From contig JAQXGQ010000060.1 in assembly GCA_029006795.1 (NCBI GenBank), forward strand, positions 1 through 43,957: 43,957 nucleotides of DNA. The letters run 5' to 3'. A program made the position numbers and the translations under genes. How positions within the stretch are numbered: position 1 is the stretch's first letter; the number at the start of each line of letters is the position of its first letter. Positions 16,635 through 27,014 of this stretch are shown in pieces. The notes under the pieces are model-generated. The model saw only the letters and a program-made list of their open reading frames with translations, searched no databases and was not told the origin of the DNA. Source of the DNA: Clostridiales bacterium. Lineage in GTDB: Bacteria; Bacillota; Clostridia; Lachnospirales; Lachnospiraceae.

Positions 16635-18752
16635 TTACTGCATTATTACATTATTTTCTGTCGTGTCAACTGTCTTGCTTTTCTTACTGCGAAATCCGAT
16701 GCTGGTCATGCAAATCAGTTTGTCGAATACCATAAACATTGCCGGCAGGATAAACGCAACCACTAAAAGGCTGACTACTGCACCTCTTGCAAGCAGCATA
16801 CACAGGGAGCTTATCATATCGATACTTGAATACATACCGACACCGAAAGTTGCTGCAAAGAAGCTCAGTGCACTTACGAATACAGACTGCAGGGAACTGT
16901 TTAGCGCAAAGATAATCGAATCCCGTTTGCTCTCTCCCTTACTCCTTGCTCTTTTATATTTATTTGTCATCAAAATTGCATAATCAACCGTTGCTCCTAA
17001 CTGAATGGTTCCTATTACGATAGAAGCAATAAACGGAAGAACCGTTCCCGTATAATGTGGAATACCCATATTAATAAAGATTGCAAACTCAATTACCGAT
17101 ACCAAAATAACCGGAAGGGAAATTGATTTTAAAACAATGGCGATAATAATGAATATCAAAATAATGGACACTGCATTGACGGTCTTGAAATCCTTATCTG
17201 TAATTGTAATCAAATCTTCCGTACAAGGTGCCTCACCAATTAGCATAGCTGTCTTATCATAATGTTTGATGATTTCCCGAATAGAATCACACTGCTCATT
17301 TACCTCGTCAGTTCCTGTCTTATATTCAGACATTACATAAATCATCTGATATTTTCCATTATCCAGCATTCCTTTGATATCATCCGGGATCATTTCCTTA
17401 GGTATTGTCGGCCCTAGCACAGAATCAAGACCCATAGCAAGTTTTACGCCTTTGACATCTGCAATTTCATTTTCCATATTTCGCGCATCTTTTGAACTTA
17501 AGTCACTGCTTGCTAAAACGATGTGGGTTGCTCCCATGTCAAAATCATTTTCCATTGCATTGCCGGCTTTTACGCTCTCAAGATTTCCCGGAAGTGTTCC
17601 CATAAGATCATAGTACACTTCATTATGGCTCTGTCCATAATAAGCCGGGCCTAAAATTACAAGAAAAAGTACAAGAAATACCCAGAAATACTTGGTAACA
17701 AAATTTCCTGTTCTTCCCAAATCCGGTATCAATGCTCTGTGTCTGGTTTTTTCAATCCATTTATCACAGACAAGAATCATGGACGGCAGAATTGTAACAC
17801 AACCAATTACTCCGAATACAACCCCCTTCGCCATGACAACGCCAAGATCCATACCCAGCGTAAAGGTCATAAAACACATTGCTAAGAAACCGGCGATAGT
17901 TGTGATGGAACTTCCCACCACTGAAGTCAGAGTCTGCGAAATTGCATGCGCCATAGCACGCTTCTTATCTCCCGGATAACGCTCCTGATTTTCCTGATAG
18001 CTATGCCATAAGAAAATAGAATAATCCATCGTAACCGCTAACTGCAATACCGCTGCTAATGCCTGGGTAACGAAAGAAATCTCACCTGAGACAAAATTCG
18101 TACCGAGGTTATAAACAATTGCCATACCGATACTTAACAGGAAAATAACCGGTATCAGGAAAGAATCCATTGTAAGTGCCAGTACCAGTGCAGACAATCC
18201 CGCTGCAATTGCAACATACATAAGAACCTCACTGTTACAGATTTTCTTGATATCTGTAACCACCGCTGACATACCGCTAAGCAGACATTGTTCATCCGTC
18301 AGTTCCCGGATTTCTTCAATGGCATCTAGCGTCTCATCTGCTGACATAGAAGTATCAAAGGTAATTATCATCAACTGACTTCCCGTGTCTGCGTTTTTCA
18401 GTGCATCCTGCAAATCCTGAGGCATAACATCCATCGGAACGGAGATATCTGCAATTGCACCATACCAGAGAACCTCCTTCACATGCTCTACCTCTTTGAG
18501 TTTCTCTTCTAGCTGAACAACCTCTTTTTCCTCCATGCCGTCTATCACGGCAACGGAAAAGGCTCCTGTTTCAAACTCATCCAGCAGAATTTCCTGCCCC
18601 TTCATAGTCTCAATATCCCCGGGCAGATACGATAGAATATCGTAGTTAATCCTCGTATTCATGTAGCAGATTCCCGTTGGAATCAAAAGCAAAAAACTTA
18701 GGATCAGGATTGGTATCCGATATTTCACTACCCATTTTCCAAACTTAATCAT
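16635..18752 (-). CDS. MMPL/RND-family exporter
   Basis: A 705-residue membrane transporter of the RND superfamily, MMPL branch. It is built as two homologous halves: one span, an extracytoplasmic domain, then five spans, repeated. Conserved membrane motifs include VTMDYSIFLWHSYQE in the first half and QLGATVDYAILMTNKYKRA in the second, where the Asp-Tyr pair lies in the proton relay helix. Substrates of this group are lipids, glycolipids or hydrophobic compounds; nothing here fixes the substrate. It is 37 bp upstream of the gene for the secreted coiled-coil protein, and downstream of a TetR gene and a 26-bp palindrome, so regulated export is likely. Confidence 0.92.
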   Translation of the reverse strand: MIKFGKWVVKYRIPILILSFLLLIPTGICYMNTRINYDILSYLPGDIETMKGQEILLDEFETGAFSVAVIDGMEEKEVVQLEEKLKEVEHVKEVLWYGAIADISVPMDVMPQDLQDALKNADTGSQLMIITFDTSMSADETLDAIEEIRELTDEQCLLSGMSAVVTDIKKICNSEVLMYVAIAAGLSALVLALTMDSFLIPVIFLLSIGMAIVYNLGTNFVSGEISFVTQALAAVLQLAVTMDYSIFLWHSYQENQERYPGDKKRAMAHAISQTLTSVVGSSITTIAGFLAMCFMTFTLGMDLGVVMAKGVVFGVIGCVTILPSMILVCDKWIEKTRHRALIPDLGRTGNFVTKYFWVFLVLFLVILGPAYYGQSHNEVYYDLMGTLPGNLESVKAGNAMENDFDMGATHIVLASSDLSSKDARNMENEIADVKGVKLAMGLDSVLGPTIPKEMIPDDIKGMLDNGKYQMIYVMSEYKTGTDEVNEQCDSIREIIKHYDKTAMLIGEAPCTEDLITITDKDFKTVNAVSIILIFIIIAIVLKSISLPVILVSVIEFAIFINMGIPHYTGTVLPFIASIVIGTIQLGATVDYAILMTNKYKRARSKGESKRDSIIFALNSSLQSVFVSALSFFAATFGVGMYSSIDMISSLCMLLARGAVVSLLVVAFILPAMFMVFDKLICMTSIGFRSKKSKTVDTTENNVIMQ

Positions 18753-18810
18753 CTTTTTTCATCTCTTTCCTTTATTTTTTATTTTCGTTCGGATTTTACT
18801 ATAAAAAAAA

Positions 18811-18836
18811 AGATCGAATATGAACATATTCAATCT
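18811..18836. promoter_or_regulatory. 26-bp palindrome between tetR and the MMPL gene
   Basis: AGATCGAATATG, AA, CATATTCAATCT: 12-bp arms with one mismatch, the inner GAATATG/CATATTC perfect. On the minus strand it is followed by nine T residues and then TATAGT, so it could be the tetR terminator. It also lies over the expected -35 region of the MMPL promoter, as a TetR operator would. A second AT-rich imperfect palindrome lies at about 18887-18909. Confidence 0.6.
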
Positions 18837-18913
18837 TTTTGTTCTGTATCTGCATAATATACACATTCCAGAAATTGTATATTTAAAAAAACATATTTTT
18901 AAAAATGTATCAC

Positions 18914-19480
18914 TCATACTCCACTCAAAATATCCTCCATAGAGCGTTTGATGATATAGTCATAAATCTCCGCTAACTCCCGTCCCGATATTGTCATGCC
19001 GCTTTGTATCCAGGTAATTACCACATAACACATGGACTGGGCATAATACTGGGCAATTCGCTCCGGTGTCAGCCACACATACTTCTGCAGCTTTGCTGCC
19101 TTTGAATGCTCTATCACTTTAAGCAACACCTTTTCCACGCAGGACCTTGCAATACTTTCAAAGGAATTCTGCCCCTCTAAGCGGCTTGCCCTGGTATAAA
19201 ACTCCTTTTCCCTTTCAATATTGCTAAATAGCAACACCAAACCTTCGTTAATCATGCCATTTTTTATCAATGGCTCAATCGGCTCTAGCAACTGGGTATC
19301 TATAATCCACTCCAACAATTCATACTTGTCCTGAAAATGATTATAGAATGTCGGTCTTATCACACCGGCTTTATCCGTAATTTCTTTAATTGTAATCTTC
19401 TCAATTGGCTGTTTTGCTGCAAGTTCCTTAAAACTTTCCGCCAAAAGTGTATCAATCGCACTCTTCCCCTGTCCAGTCAT
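18914..19480 (-). CDS. TetR-family transcriptional regulator
   Basis: A 188-residue repressor-type protein. The N-terminal helix-turn-helix (residues about 10-60) is typical: KITIKEITDKAGVIRPTFYNHFQDKYELLEWI. The C-terminal part (from 80) matches the TetR_C_8-like all-helical ligand and dimer domain common in Firmicutes, including VITWIQSGM near the end. GAGGG precedes the ATG. It lies immediately upstream of the MMPL exporter in the same direction, with a 26-bp palindrome between them, so control of that exporter is the obvious inference. Confidence 0.9.
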   Translation of the reverse strand: MTGQGKSAIDTLLAESFKELAAKQPIEKITIKEITDKAGVIRPTFYNHFQDKYELLEWIIDTQLLEPIEPLIKNGMINEGLVLLFSNIEREKEFYTRASRLEGQNSFESIARSCVEKVLLKVIEHSKAAKLQKYVWLTPERIAQYYAQSMCYVVITWIQSGMTISGRELAEIYDYIIKRSMEDILSGV

Positions 19481-19506
19481 AATTCCCTCATATCAACATA
19501 CTAAAG

Positions 19507-20559
19507 TCACATTAATGTTCTGCCAATGGTAATATTTCTTCCTGCCGGGTCATCCCTCAGATTTAGCATCTCTCCGGTTTCCACGACCTTTACAAGCGGG
19601 CGAAGCGCAAAATCGTGAAAGTTTTTTGCCACAACCGCATGCTGTCCATTAGAAAGTTCTACCTCGCATCCGATAGGATAAACAGCTATCTTTCGTATAA
19701 ATATATCCACAATTGCCGGGTCAAACTCTGCACTAGCCATTGCCATCAGATACTCGATTGCATCCGACGGAGCTATCTGCTCTCTCTGCGGGCATTTCGA
19801 CACCATAGAATCATAGCAGTCTGCCAACTTGATAATCCGGGCAAAAAGCGGTATTTCTTCCCCTGTACTGCCCATCGGATACCCCTCCCCATTAAACCAT
19901 TCATGGTGCATCAGCACCCCGGTATGGACACGGGAAGGAAAATTATAAGCGCTTCTCAAAAACTCACATCCCAACTTCGGATGCTTTTTCCAAAGTTCAC
20001 GCGCCTCACCATCTAAAGGCCAACTTCCATTTATAACCTCTTTGTCTAAAAATTTCTTACCTATGTCATGGAGCATGGCAGCGGTAGTCAGTTCAAACAG
20101 CTGTTCCCTGTCTAAACCGTATCTTGCCCCCACCATAACAGAAAGCGCCCCCACATTTACAGAATGATAATAGATATAGTCATCATAATCCCGGATATCC
20201 ATCATGTTACACATGATATCGCCATTATTCAAAATGTCGTCCACTACATTCTCGACAGTCATCCGAAGCTTGACTTCACTAACAGGCAAATCCCTTTCAT
20301 CCACATCAAAGTCAAACAAATCGTGTATTAAATTTAATGTCTGACATCTTACCTGCGGGCTTAAAATCTCTTGTATCTCGATGCCACGTGTAAACTCATC
20401 ATCTATGTAAATACCGGGAAACCCTAAAAATTCCAGATTGGAAATATATTCCGCGCTTAAAAGCAAATGTCTTGCTAACAAAAGACGCCCTGAGCCATCA
20501 TAAATATCCTGCCCTAAAGCCATTCCCGGTACTAATTTACTTGTTGGCATATAACGCAT
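19507..20559 (-). CDS. HD-GYP domain c-di-GMP phosphodiesterase
   Basis: Cytoplasmic hydrolase expected to degrade cyclic di-GMP. The N-terminal about 100 residues (SKLVPGMALGQDIYD) are the small domain often found before HD-GYP in Firmicutes. The catalytic domain has the metal-binding HD in AAMLHDIGKKFLDKE and the signature HHEWFNGEGYPMG, so the GYP motif is intact. A short beta-rich C-terminal extension (VELSNGQHAVVAKNFHDFALRPLVKVVET) follows. The ATG has AAAGGG. It is 26 bp upstream of tetR and may be co-transcribed with it. No GGDEF cyclase is in the window. Confidence 0.9.
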   Translation of the reverse strand: MRYMPTSKLVPGMALGQDIYDGSGRLLLARHLLLSAEYISNLEFLGFPGIYIDDEFTRGIEIQEILSPQVRCQTLNLIHDLFDFDVDERDLPVSEVKLRMTVENVVDDILNNGDIMCNMMDIRDYDDYIYYHSVNVGALSVMVGARYGLDREQLFELTTAAMLHDIGKKFLDKEVINGSWPLDGEARELWKKHPKLGCEFLRSAYNFPSRVHTGVLMHHEWFNGEGYPMGSTGEEIPLFARIIKLADCYDSMVSKCPQREQIAPSDAIEYLMAMASAEFDPAIVDIFIRKIAVYPIGCEVELSNGQHAVVAKNFHDFALRPLVKVVETGEMLNLRDDPAGRNITIGRTLM

Positions 20560-20594
20560 GTATTTTCCCTTTCAAAATAAAACATTGGTTATAT

Positions 20595-20621
20595 TTTATA
20601 ACAATTATTCTGCAAATTCAA
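20595..20621 (-). promoter_or_regulatory. Possible promoter of the HD-GYP gene
   Basis: On the minus strand an extended -10, TGTTATAAA, overlaps a small palindrome GTTATA-AAA-TATAAC (20588-20602). A TTGAAT 15 bp upstream lies inside the 3' end of the preceding gene. Spacing is short, so confidence is low. Confidence 0.35.
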
Positions 20622-20835
20622 CCGTCACAAAGTACCCTTTTGGAGTCTCCTTAACATCCACCACCGTTCCTTCGGATGACTTAATACGTTCACTGACCGC
20701 ATAATTTGCAGACATGGCATATGCTTTTCCTAACGTATAATAATAGGAGTTTGGAAGTTTTCCCTCTGTGACCGGCAGCACATCACCCACCTGCAACAGT
20801 CCTGTGCGTTCCATTTTAAACTCTTCTCTTCTCAT
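20605..20835 (-). CDS. Small conserved-looking protein of unknown function
   Basis: 76 residues from the ATG at 20833-20835, which has GAGGG 5 nt upstream. An ATG ten codons further up lacks a site. I do not recognise the family. It is soluble: an N-terminal basic/acidic segment (MRREEFKMERTGLL), then QVGDVLPVTEGKLPNS, YYYTLGKAYAMS and a C-terminal beta pair GTVVDVKETPKGYFVTVEF. The size and strand pattern would suit a small binding or adaptor protein. It lies between the membrane protein at 20887-21483 and the HD-GYP gene, all in one direction, possibly one operon. Confidence 0.6.
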   Translation of the reverse strand: MRREEFKMERTGLLQVGDVLPVTEGKLPNSYYYTLGKAYAMSANYAVSERIKSSEGTVVDVKETPKGYFVTVEFAE

Positions 20836-20886
20836 GTTTCCCTCACTTTTCCCCAAATCCCCCATTTTGTGCCTTTGCTTTTGTTT

Positions 20887-21483
20887 TTATTCTTCCGTGT
20901 CGTTATCTACTTCTTTATATTCCACGTCCAAAGCCTCTGCCTCCTGCCGTGCTGCCTTTTCCATCCGCACTGCCTTCGTTACCACCCACAGGTCTGAGAC
21001 TCCATCATAAATCAATGCAATTCCAACAACCTGTATTGCCAGCTTCACCACACCGATGGCATTGACAATACAGATAACACCAAATATCAGACTAATAAAT
21101 GCAATAATCAGCATAGACCACCATTTCTCGTAACCGTTTCTCTTCGTCTCAATAGCGAGCTTAATATCCTGAATCGCGTGAATAGCAAGAATTGCTCCAA
21201 TTACAATGGGAATAATCCCTTCCACACGCTCCGGTTTGATAAAAACCCAAAAGCCCACCAGCATTACGACAAGTCCCAGTATTCCGGAAAATGCCTGTAC
21301 TGCCCGGTTCATAAAGTAAGACACCAGATTAACAATACCCATGATAATCAATCCTGCCGCTAATACCTTACAGAAAACATCAATGGTTTCCTTCGGCCAG
21401 ATTAACAGTACCACACCAATTGCCACACAGACCACGGCACTTAAAATCATACTTGCCTTTACCCTCTGAAAAAATTCTTTCAT
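20887..21483 (-). CDS. DUF308/HdeD-like membrane protein
   Basis: 198 residues with six hydrophobic segments arranged as three similar helix pairs, the DUF308 (HdeD family) layout: SMILSAVVCVAIGVVLLI, then AAGLIIMGIVNLVSYF, then ILGLVVMLVGFWVFI and so on. The tail is charged and cytoplasmic (RMEKAARQEAEAL...). HdeD is linked to acid stress in enterics, but the Firmicute members have no assigned role. The start is the ATG at 21481-21483 with AGGTGG. The longer reading to 21609 lacks a site. Confidence 0.8.
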   Translation of the reverse strand: MKEFFQRVKASMILSAVVCVAIGVVLLIWPKETIDVFCKVLAAGLIIMGIVNLVSYFMNRAVQAFSGILGLVVMLVGFWVFIKPERVEGIIPIVIGAILAIHAIQDIKLAIETKRNGYEKWWSMLIIAFISLIFGVICIVNAIGVVKLAIQVVGIALIYDGVSDLWVVTKAVRMEKAARQEAEALDVEYKEVDNDTEE

Positions 21484-21675
21484 ACTCCACCTCTTCCTTC
21501 GCATCTGTTTACAGTCTATTTCATTTCTGACCACAAAATACTCATTTTCTTCTCTGTCATTTATTTCAATTCTAATATTTCTCCTAAGCAGTGTCAACCC
21601 GACTGCCACAAAACTCTGCCCCTAAAAGCTATTCGGCAAAACAGCCATAAAAAAAGACAAAAACACTATAAGATG

Positions 21676-21684
21676 TGTTACAAT
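21676..21684 (+). promoter_or_regulatory. Extended -10 promoter of ebsC
   Basis: TGTTACAAT is an extended -10 element about 50 nt before the ebsC ATG. The -35 region is poor (AAGACA at 19 bp), which an extended -10 can compensate. Confidence 0.4.
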
Positions 21685-21733
21685 ACAATTATTAATTATT
21701 AAAAAAATTGTTTCAAATATGAAAGGAAACGTC

Positions 21734-22216
21734 ATGGGAAAAGAAACAAAGACAAATGCCATGCGCATTTTAGACAGAAATAAAATTTCTTACGAAATTA
21801 TCCAGTATGAATGTGATGAATTTATTGACGGGCTGCACACTGCCGAGAAAACCGGAGCACCGGTAGAACAGTCCTTTAAAACCTTAGTAATGCAGGGAAA
21901 AAGCAAACAATACTATGTGTTTGTGGTTCCCATCGCCGAAGAAGTAGATTTAAAGGCAGCAGCAAAGACTGTCTCTGAAAAATCCGTAGAAATGATTCAC
22001 GTAAAGGATATCACTGCCATCACCGGATATGTCCGAGGAGGCTGTTCTCCTTTAGGCATGAAAAAGCAATTTCCAACTGTCATCCACGAAACAGCTGCAT
22101 CCTTTGACAAAATCTATATCAGTGGCGGGCGCATCGGCACCACAATTGTGGTAAATCCAGATGATTTGTTAAAGGTAGTGCGAGGGCAGTATGCTGATAT
22201 CATTTTTCACTCATAG
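21734..22216 (+). CDS. YbaK/EbsC-type Cys-tRNA(Pro) deacylase
   Basis: Trans-editing enzyme that hydrolyses Cys-tRNA(Pro) made by prolyl-tRNA synthetase. It is a 160-residue single-domain protein with the family motifs: TAEKTGAPVEQSFKTLVMQG, YYVFVVPIAEEVDLKAAAK with the conserved lysine region, and GYVRGGCSPLGMKKQFPTVI containing the GxxSPxG motif of the active site. The ATG at 21734 has AAAGGA 6 nt upstream; an earlier ATG at 21719 lacks one. It is plus-strand, divergent from the DUF308 gene, and its 3' side runs into the nested inverted-repeat cluster. Confidence 0.9.
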   Translation: MGKETKTNAMRILDRNKISYEIIQYECDEFIDGLHTAEKTGAPVEQSFKTLVMQGKSKQYYVFVVPIAEEVDLKAAAKTVSEKSVEMIHVKDITAITGYVRGGCSPLGMKKQFPTVIHETAASFDKIYISGGRIGTTIVVNPDDLLKVVRGQYADIIFHS

Positions 22217-22440
22217 GAACAAAGTGGGCAAGCCCACTAAGGCTCCCCTTCCCCTCAATCGTTAAGGGGCTTGTTCACTTTGCGCGCCGGTTGTGGTATG
22301 CGTAGCATATCTTTCCTCTCCACAACCGTGCGCATCCTGCACGGAGTGCTTTCTGTAATAGGAAATCCAGAGGAATTTCCTATTACAGAAAAAGTGCACC
22401 GGATGGTTTTCAATCCTCCTGATGCACTCTTTTTCTTATT
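22217..22440. repeat. Cluster of nested inverted repeats between ebsC and the SseB-like gene
   Basis: At least five stems lie in about 220 bp. AGTGGGC/GCCCACT is at 22223-22238. CCCCTT/AAGGGG is at 22245-22269. CGGTTGTGG/CCACAACCG is at 22288-22328, with outer GCGC pairs and an inner TATGC/GCATA. A perfect 17-bp stem is at 22350-22391. AGTGCA/TGCACT at 22393-22428 is followed by TTTTTC and is probably the ebsC terminator. CATCC/GGATG at 22333-22405 encloses the 17-bp hairpin. No good coding frame is seen. It resembles a non-autonomous intergenic element or MITE; copies elsewhere would be needed to prove that. Confidence 0.7.
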
Positions 22441-22447
22441 TCCTATT

Positions 22448-22467
22448 CAAGCTAACATGTTAGCTTG
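22448..22467. repeat. Perfect 20-bp palindrome at the SseB-like stop codon
   Basis: CAAGCTAACATGTTAGCTTG is its own reverse complement and includes the TAA stop of the minus-strand gene. It adds to the inverted-repeat cluster to its left. Confidence 0.75.
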
Positions 22468-23362
22468 TCAATCCTTCTGCTTCGCCTCTTGCCAAATCCA
22501 TAATTTTCTGAAGTTCGGCTCCCTCTACCGGAGCTTCGCCGTGGTCTATGTGTTTGCCATCTTCATCGAACTCCCCTAACATACGGGTATTCTTTTCTTT
22601 TCCCATCTCTATTGTATAATAACCGGCCTTCTTGGTCTGAGGATTAAAGGTCATATAGATACGATAACATAATGGAGGCACTAACCCTTTTTCTGGTAAA
22701 TCCACACGAATTAATGTTAAATCCTCTGCAATGTCTAGTGCCATAACGGAATAATCCGCTTCTGAAAACGGATAAAGTTTCGATTCTTTATATGTTTCCG
22801 CAAAAATCTGATTGATAAAAGCTTCCTTCTCATCACAAACCTTTGTGACAAATTCTTCTTTTTCCGCAAACAATCGTTTTGGAAGAACACCAAACTCCAC
22901 CTGTTTTTTCACAAATACCTGGAACTGTTCCGGTGTCATCTTTACCTGTTTCACCTGCGCTGCTTTCTGATCTGCCTCATGGAGTTTCTGAACCAATTCT
23001 TTCTTTAATACAAGGTTGTCCGAGAACGGATTAATTACCATACCGCTAAGATTCAACTCAGGTTTTACCACAATGTTATTACATGCCGGAAAAGGCATTC
23101 TTAACATTGCCTGGCTTTTAGGTTCCTCCGGTATCTGCTCTTTCGAAGTATATACTACCAAAAACTGCTCTTCATTGCTGTTTTTCAGCAAACAAGGAAT
23201 TGGCTGATCCGGGGCCTTTAACATAGCCGGAACGAGCAACATCGTAGGACGCAGTAAATTTAATACCGCTGTCAATCCCTCTCTTGTCTTCTCTGCTGCA
23301 TAATCCTTAATTGCCTGTTCTAATCTATCGTTGGTAATTTCCATTGTTGTTTTTTCTTCCAT
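22460..23362 (-). CDS. SseB-domain protein of unknown role
   Basis: A 300-residue soluble protein. Residues of about 10-125 match the SseB N-terminal domain (VLNLLRPTMLLVPAML, LLKNSNEEQFLVVYTSKEQI, VKPELNLSGMVINPFSDN). From about 150 a second region (EQFQVFVKKQVEFGVLPKRL, EAFINQIFAETYKESKLYPF) resembles the SseB C-terminal domain with a beta-rich end. SseB was named from enterobacterial rhodanese-enhancer studies, and the function in gut Firmicutes is unknown. The ATG lies 13 nt after AAAGGA. The promoter at 23471-23499 is plausible. A good part of the last 10 codons overlaps a perfect palindrome. Confidence 0.7.
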   Translation of the reverse strand: MEEKTTMEITNDRLEQAIKDYAAEKTREGLTAVLNLLRPTMLLVPAMLKAPDQPIPCLLKNSNEEQFLVVYTSKEQIPEEPKSQAMLRMPFPACNNIVVKPELNLSGMVINPFSDNLVLKKELVQKLHEADQKAAQVKQVKMTPEQFQVFVKKQVEFGVLPKRLFAEKEEFVTKVCDEKEAFINQIFAETYKESKLYPFSEADYSVMALDIAEDLTLIRVDLPEKGLVPPLCYRIYMTFNPQTKKAGYYTIEMGKEKNTRMLGEFDEDGKHIDHGEAPVEGAELQKIMDLARGEAEGLTS

Positions 23363-23470
23363 AATACTAATGATATCCTTTCATTTTTCCTTTTATGAGC
23401 AAGGTATTCGCTGTCATTTACAATAGCTGGTAAAACTCTGCTGTTCGCTCATTCGCAAGCACTTACCCAC

Positions 23471-23499
23471 ATTGTATCACAACATAGAGGAAAAATGAA
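23471..23499 (-). promoter_or_regulatory. Promoter of the SseB-like gene
   Basis: Minus-strand extended -10 TGATACAAT (hexamer 23471-23476), with a weak TTCATT -35 at 23494-23499 and 17-bp spacing. Confidence 0.45.
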
Positions 23500-23506
23500 G
23501 ATTTTT

Positions 23507-25288
23507 CTACTCAATCGTAAATGCAGCTATCTCTTCGTTCAGGCGTTTTGCTGTATTATCACATTTATCAACCTCATCAGAAACCTCCTCTGTACGGTTT
23601 CTGACATCCATTGCCTTGTTTGCAATATTAGTAGTTCCCTGTGCACCTTCATTTGTTGCACTGGCAATTCCCTCCATTGCATCAAGCACACCATCAATGG
23701 ATGCTAACAACTCCTCTGATGTAGCGCTGAAATCACTAATCAGCGAATCAATTTCTTCGGCATCTTTATTATATGCCTCTGCTACCTCACCAAACATATC
23801 GTAGCTTGCCACCACATCTGTTGCCACAAACTCCAAAAGCCGTTCTGCATCCTTTGATAAATTTTCCACTGCGGCAGTTACTTCTTCTGTTACTTTCTGA
23901 ATCTTTGATACCGTCTGTTTTGACTGGTCTGCTAAACCTCCAATCTCCGTTGCCACTACTGCAAATCCCTTTCCTGCCTCACCGGCACGAGCTGCTTCAA
24001 TAGAGGCATTCAGTGCCAGAAGATTCGTCTGGTTCGTAATCTCCATAATCGCAGAAGAAAGTACTTCTATCTCTTTTACAATCTTTGCTTCCTCTAAAGT
24101 TTTCTCTAAGCTCTCCTGTAATTCATTATGTATTGCTCTGGCATGTGCTCTCTGTTCTTTTGTATCAGTCTGCGCCTTTGCTGCACGCTCATGGATATTG
24201 GCTGCCTGCTCTGCTCCGTCCTGAGAGCGATATGCAATATTTTTGGCTGCTGACTCAATCTCATGAGACATATTCTTAATTGTCTCAGAAGATGCTGCCG
24301 TTTCTTCCATACCGGCCGCAAGCTGCTGAGTCGTTGCAGATACATCTTCCACATTGCCGCCCAGCGCATATACATTTTCTTTTACCCTTTCAACAATTCC
24401 GTTTATTTCCGTTCCCTGTTTCTTCACCTCTCGTATCAGTTCACTGACCTGTTTCTTCATATTTCCAAGTCCTTCTCCTAATACGCCAAAGTCATCTCTT
24501 CTGTTACAGAGTATTTCAGGCAAAGGCTTGGTAAAATCCCCTTTTGCAATGCAACCGATATATCCCAACGCTTCCTTAAACGCTTTACTTAAGCTATTTC
24601 CAATATATATGCACAATCCCACCGCAATTAAGACAATTACAATTTCCACTGCAAGAATTACATATATCGTAGTATCAATACTCTTGCTGATAATTGCCGT
24701 TTGTTCTGCCACGGTGGTATCTATATAATCAATATAGTTACCGGTTCCGACTACCCATCCAAAAGGTTCAAAGGATTTACTATAAGAACGTTTCGGTGAC
24801 GGTTCGGTTTCTCCTTCTTTTGGAAATACATAATCCGCGAAGCCTCCTTCCGGCTCCATTCCGACCCTGATAATTTCCTTTACCATCTGGTATCCTGACG
24901 CATCCTTTGTCTCCATACGGTTTGTTCCCTCAGTCGCGCTTCCAAGGAGTACCACATTTGTTCCGTCATAAGTATCCGCCCAGAAATAGCCACTTTCTCC
25001 ATAACGAAGATCCCGCAATAAATCTGCCCCGACTTTCTGCGCCTCCTCCATGGTATACTCACCTGTCTCGCATTTTGCATAAACAGCATTCAACATGGAT
25101 ATTGCATTATCCACCTGCTCCTGAATACTCTGGTCGTAATCTTTTCTGATACTCTCACCTAATGCCACTACTACCTTTTTCTCAAGTCCTTCTAACTTCA
25201 ATATAATAATTCCACCCAATGTCATCAGACCAAGCAATGTAACCATTGCCATCAGCATCATCTTGACTTTCACGCTGATATTTTTCAT
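23507..25288 (-). CDS. Methyl-accepting chemotaxis protein, Cache sensor
   Basis: Transmembrane chemoreceptor of 593 residues. A first span lies at about 8-30. An extracytoplasmic single Cache domain (about 35-190) has [20 protein letters not shown] and [15 protein letters not shown], the latter typical of sCache_2. A second span is at about 205-228, a HAMP domain follows to about 280, and a signalling hairpin has the conserved tip [22 protein letters not shown]. No C-terminal methylation-enzyme tether pentapeptide is seen. The ATG has AGGAG. It is divergent from glpK, 224 bp apart. sCache_2 receptors often sense small organic acids, but the ligand is not readable here. Confidence 0.94.
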   Translation of the reverse strand: MKNISVKVKMMLMAMVTLLGLMTLGGIIILKLEGLEKKVVVALGESIRKDYDQSIQEQVDNAISMLNAVYAKCETGEYTMEEAQKVGADLLRDLRYGESGYFWADTYDGTNVVLLGSATEGTNRMETKDASGYQMVKEIIRVGMEPEGGFADYVFPKEGETEPSPKRSYSKSFEPFGWVVGTGNYIDYIDTTVAEQTAIISKSIDTTIYVILAVEIVIVLIAVGLCIYIGNSLSKAFKEALGYIGCIAKGDFTKPLPEILCNRRDDFGVLGEGLGNMKKQVSELIREVKKQGTEINGIVERVKENVYALGGNVEDVSATTQQLAAGMEETAASSETIKNMSHEIESAAKNIAYRSQDGAEQAANIHERAAKAQTDTKEQRAHARAIHNELQESLEKTLEEAKIVKEIEVLSSAIMEITNQTNLLALNASIEAARAGEAGKGFAVVATEIGGLADQSKQTVSKIQKVTEEVTAAVENLSKDAERLLEFVATDVVASYDMFGEVAEAYNKDAEEIDSLISDFSATSEELLASIDGVLDAMEGIASATNEGAQGTTNIANKAMDVRNRTEEVSDEVDKCDNTAKRLNEEIAAFTIE

Positions 25289-25324
25289 TTCCCCACTCCT
25301 TTTGCGTTAATTTATAATACAGAT

Positions 25325-25353
25325 ATTATCTCATCTTTCGCTATTTTTGTCTA
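25325..25353 (-). promoter_or_regulatory. Promoter of the Cache chemoreceptor gene
   Basis: Minus strand TAGACA (25348-25353), 17 bp, GATAAT (25325-25330), leaving a leader of about 30 nt. I do not see a sigma-28-type motif. Confidence 0.5.
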
Positions 25354-25416
25354 TATTTTTAATTTTTTTATTTATTTCAAATTACTTTTGGTTATTTTTG
25401 CACATATATCGAAATA

Positions 25417-25454
25417 CTTCAAGACTTTTTTTCTTCTTCAAGTTAAACTATAAT
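25417..25454 (+). promoter_or_regulatory. glpK promoter region with CTTCAAG direct repeats
   Basis: A perfect TATAAT at 25449-25454 lies 58 nt before the glpK ATG. The -35 region is only T-rich. Two CTTCAAG copies at 25417-25423 and 25436-25442, 19 bp apart, flank it, suggesting a regulator binding site. Confidence 0.4.
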
Positions 25455-25497
25455 TACAAGCATACAGGAAAAGCAAATTGCTGACTACAAAACTTAG

Positions 25498-27009
<1,512 letters not shown>

Positions 27010-27014
27010 TTTTT

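Noticed and set aside
21484-21609. N-terminal extension of the DUF308 protein
   Set aside because: The added segment is charged, not typical of the family, and has no ribosome-binding site; the ATG at 21483 does.
22271-22579. Plus-strand frame of 102 codons through the inverted repeats
   Set aside because: It reads across the stems of the repeat cluster and then into the complement of the SseB-like gene; no start context and no family resemblance.
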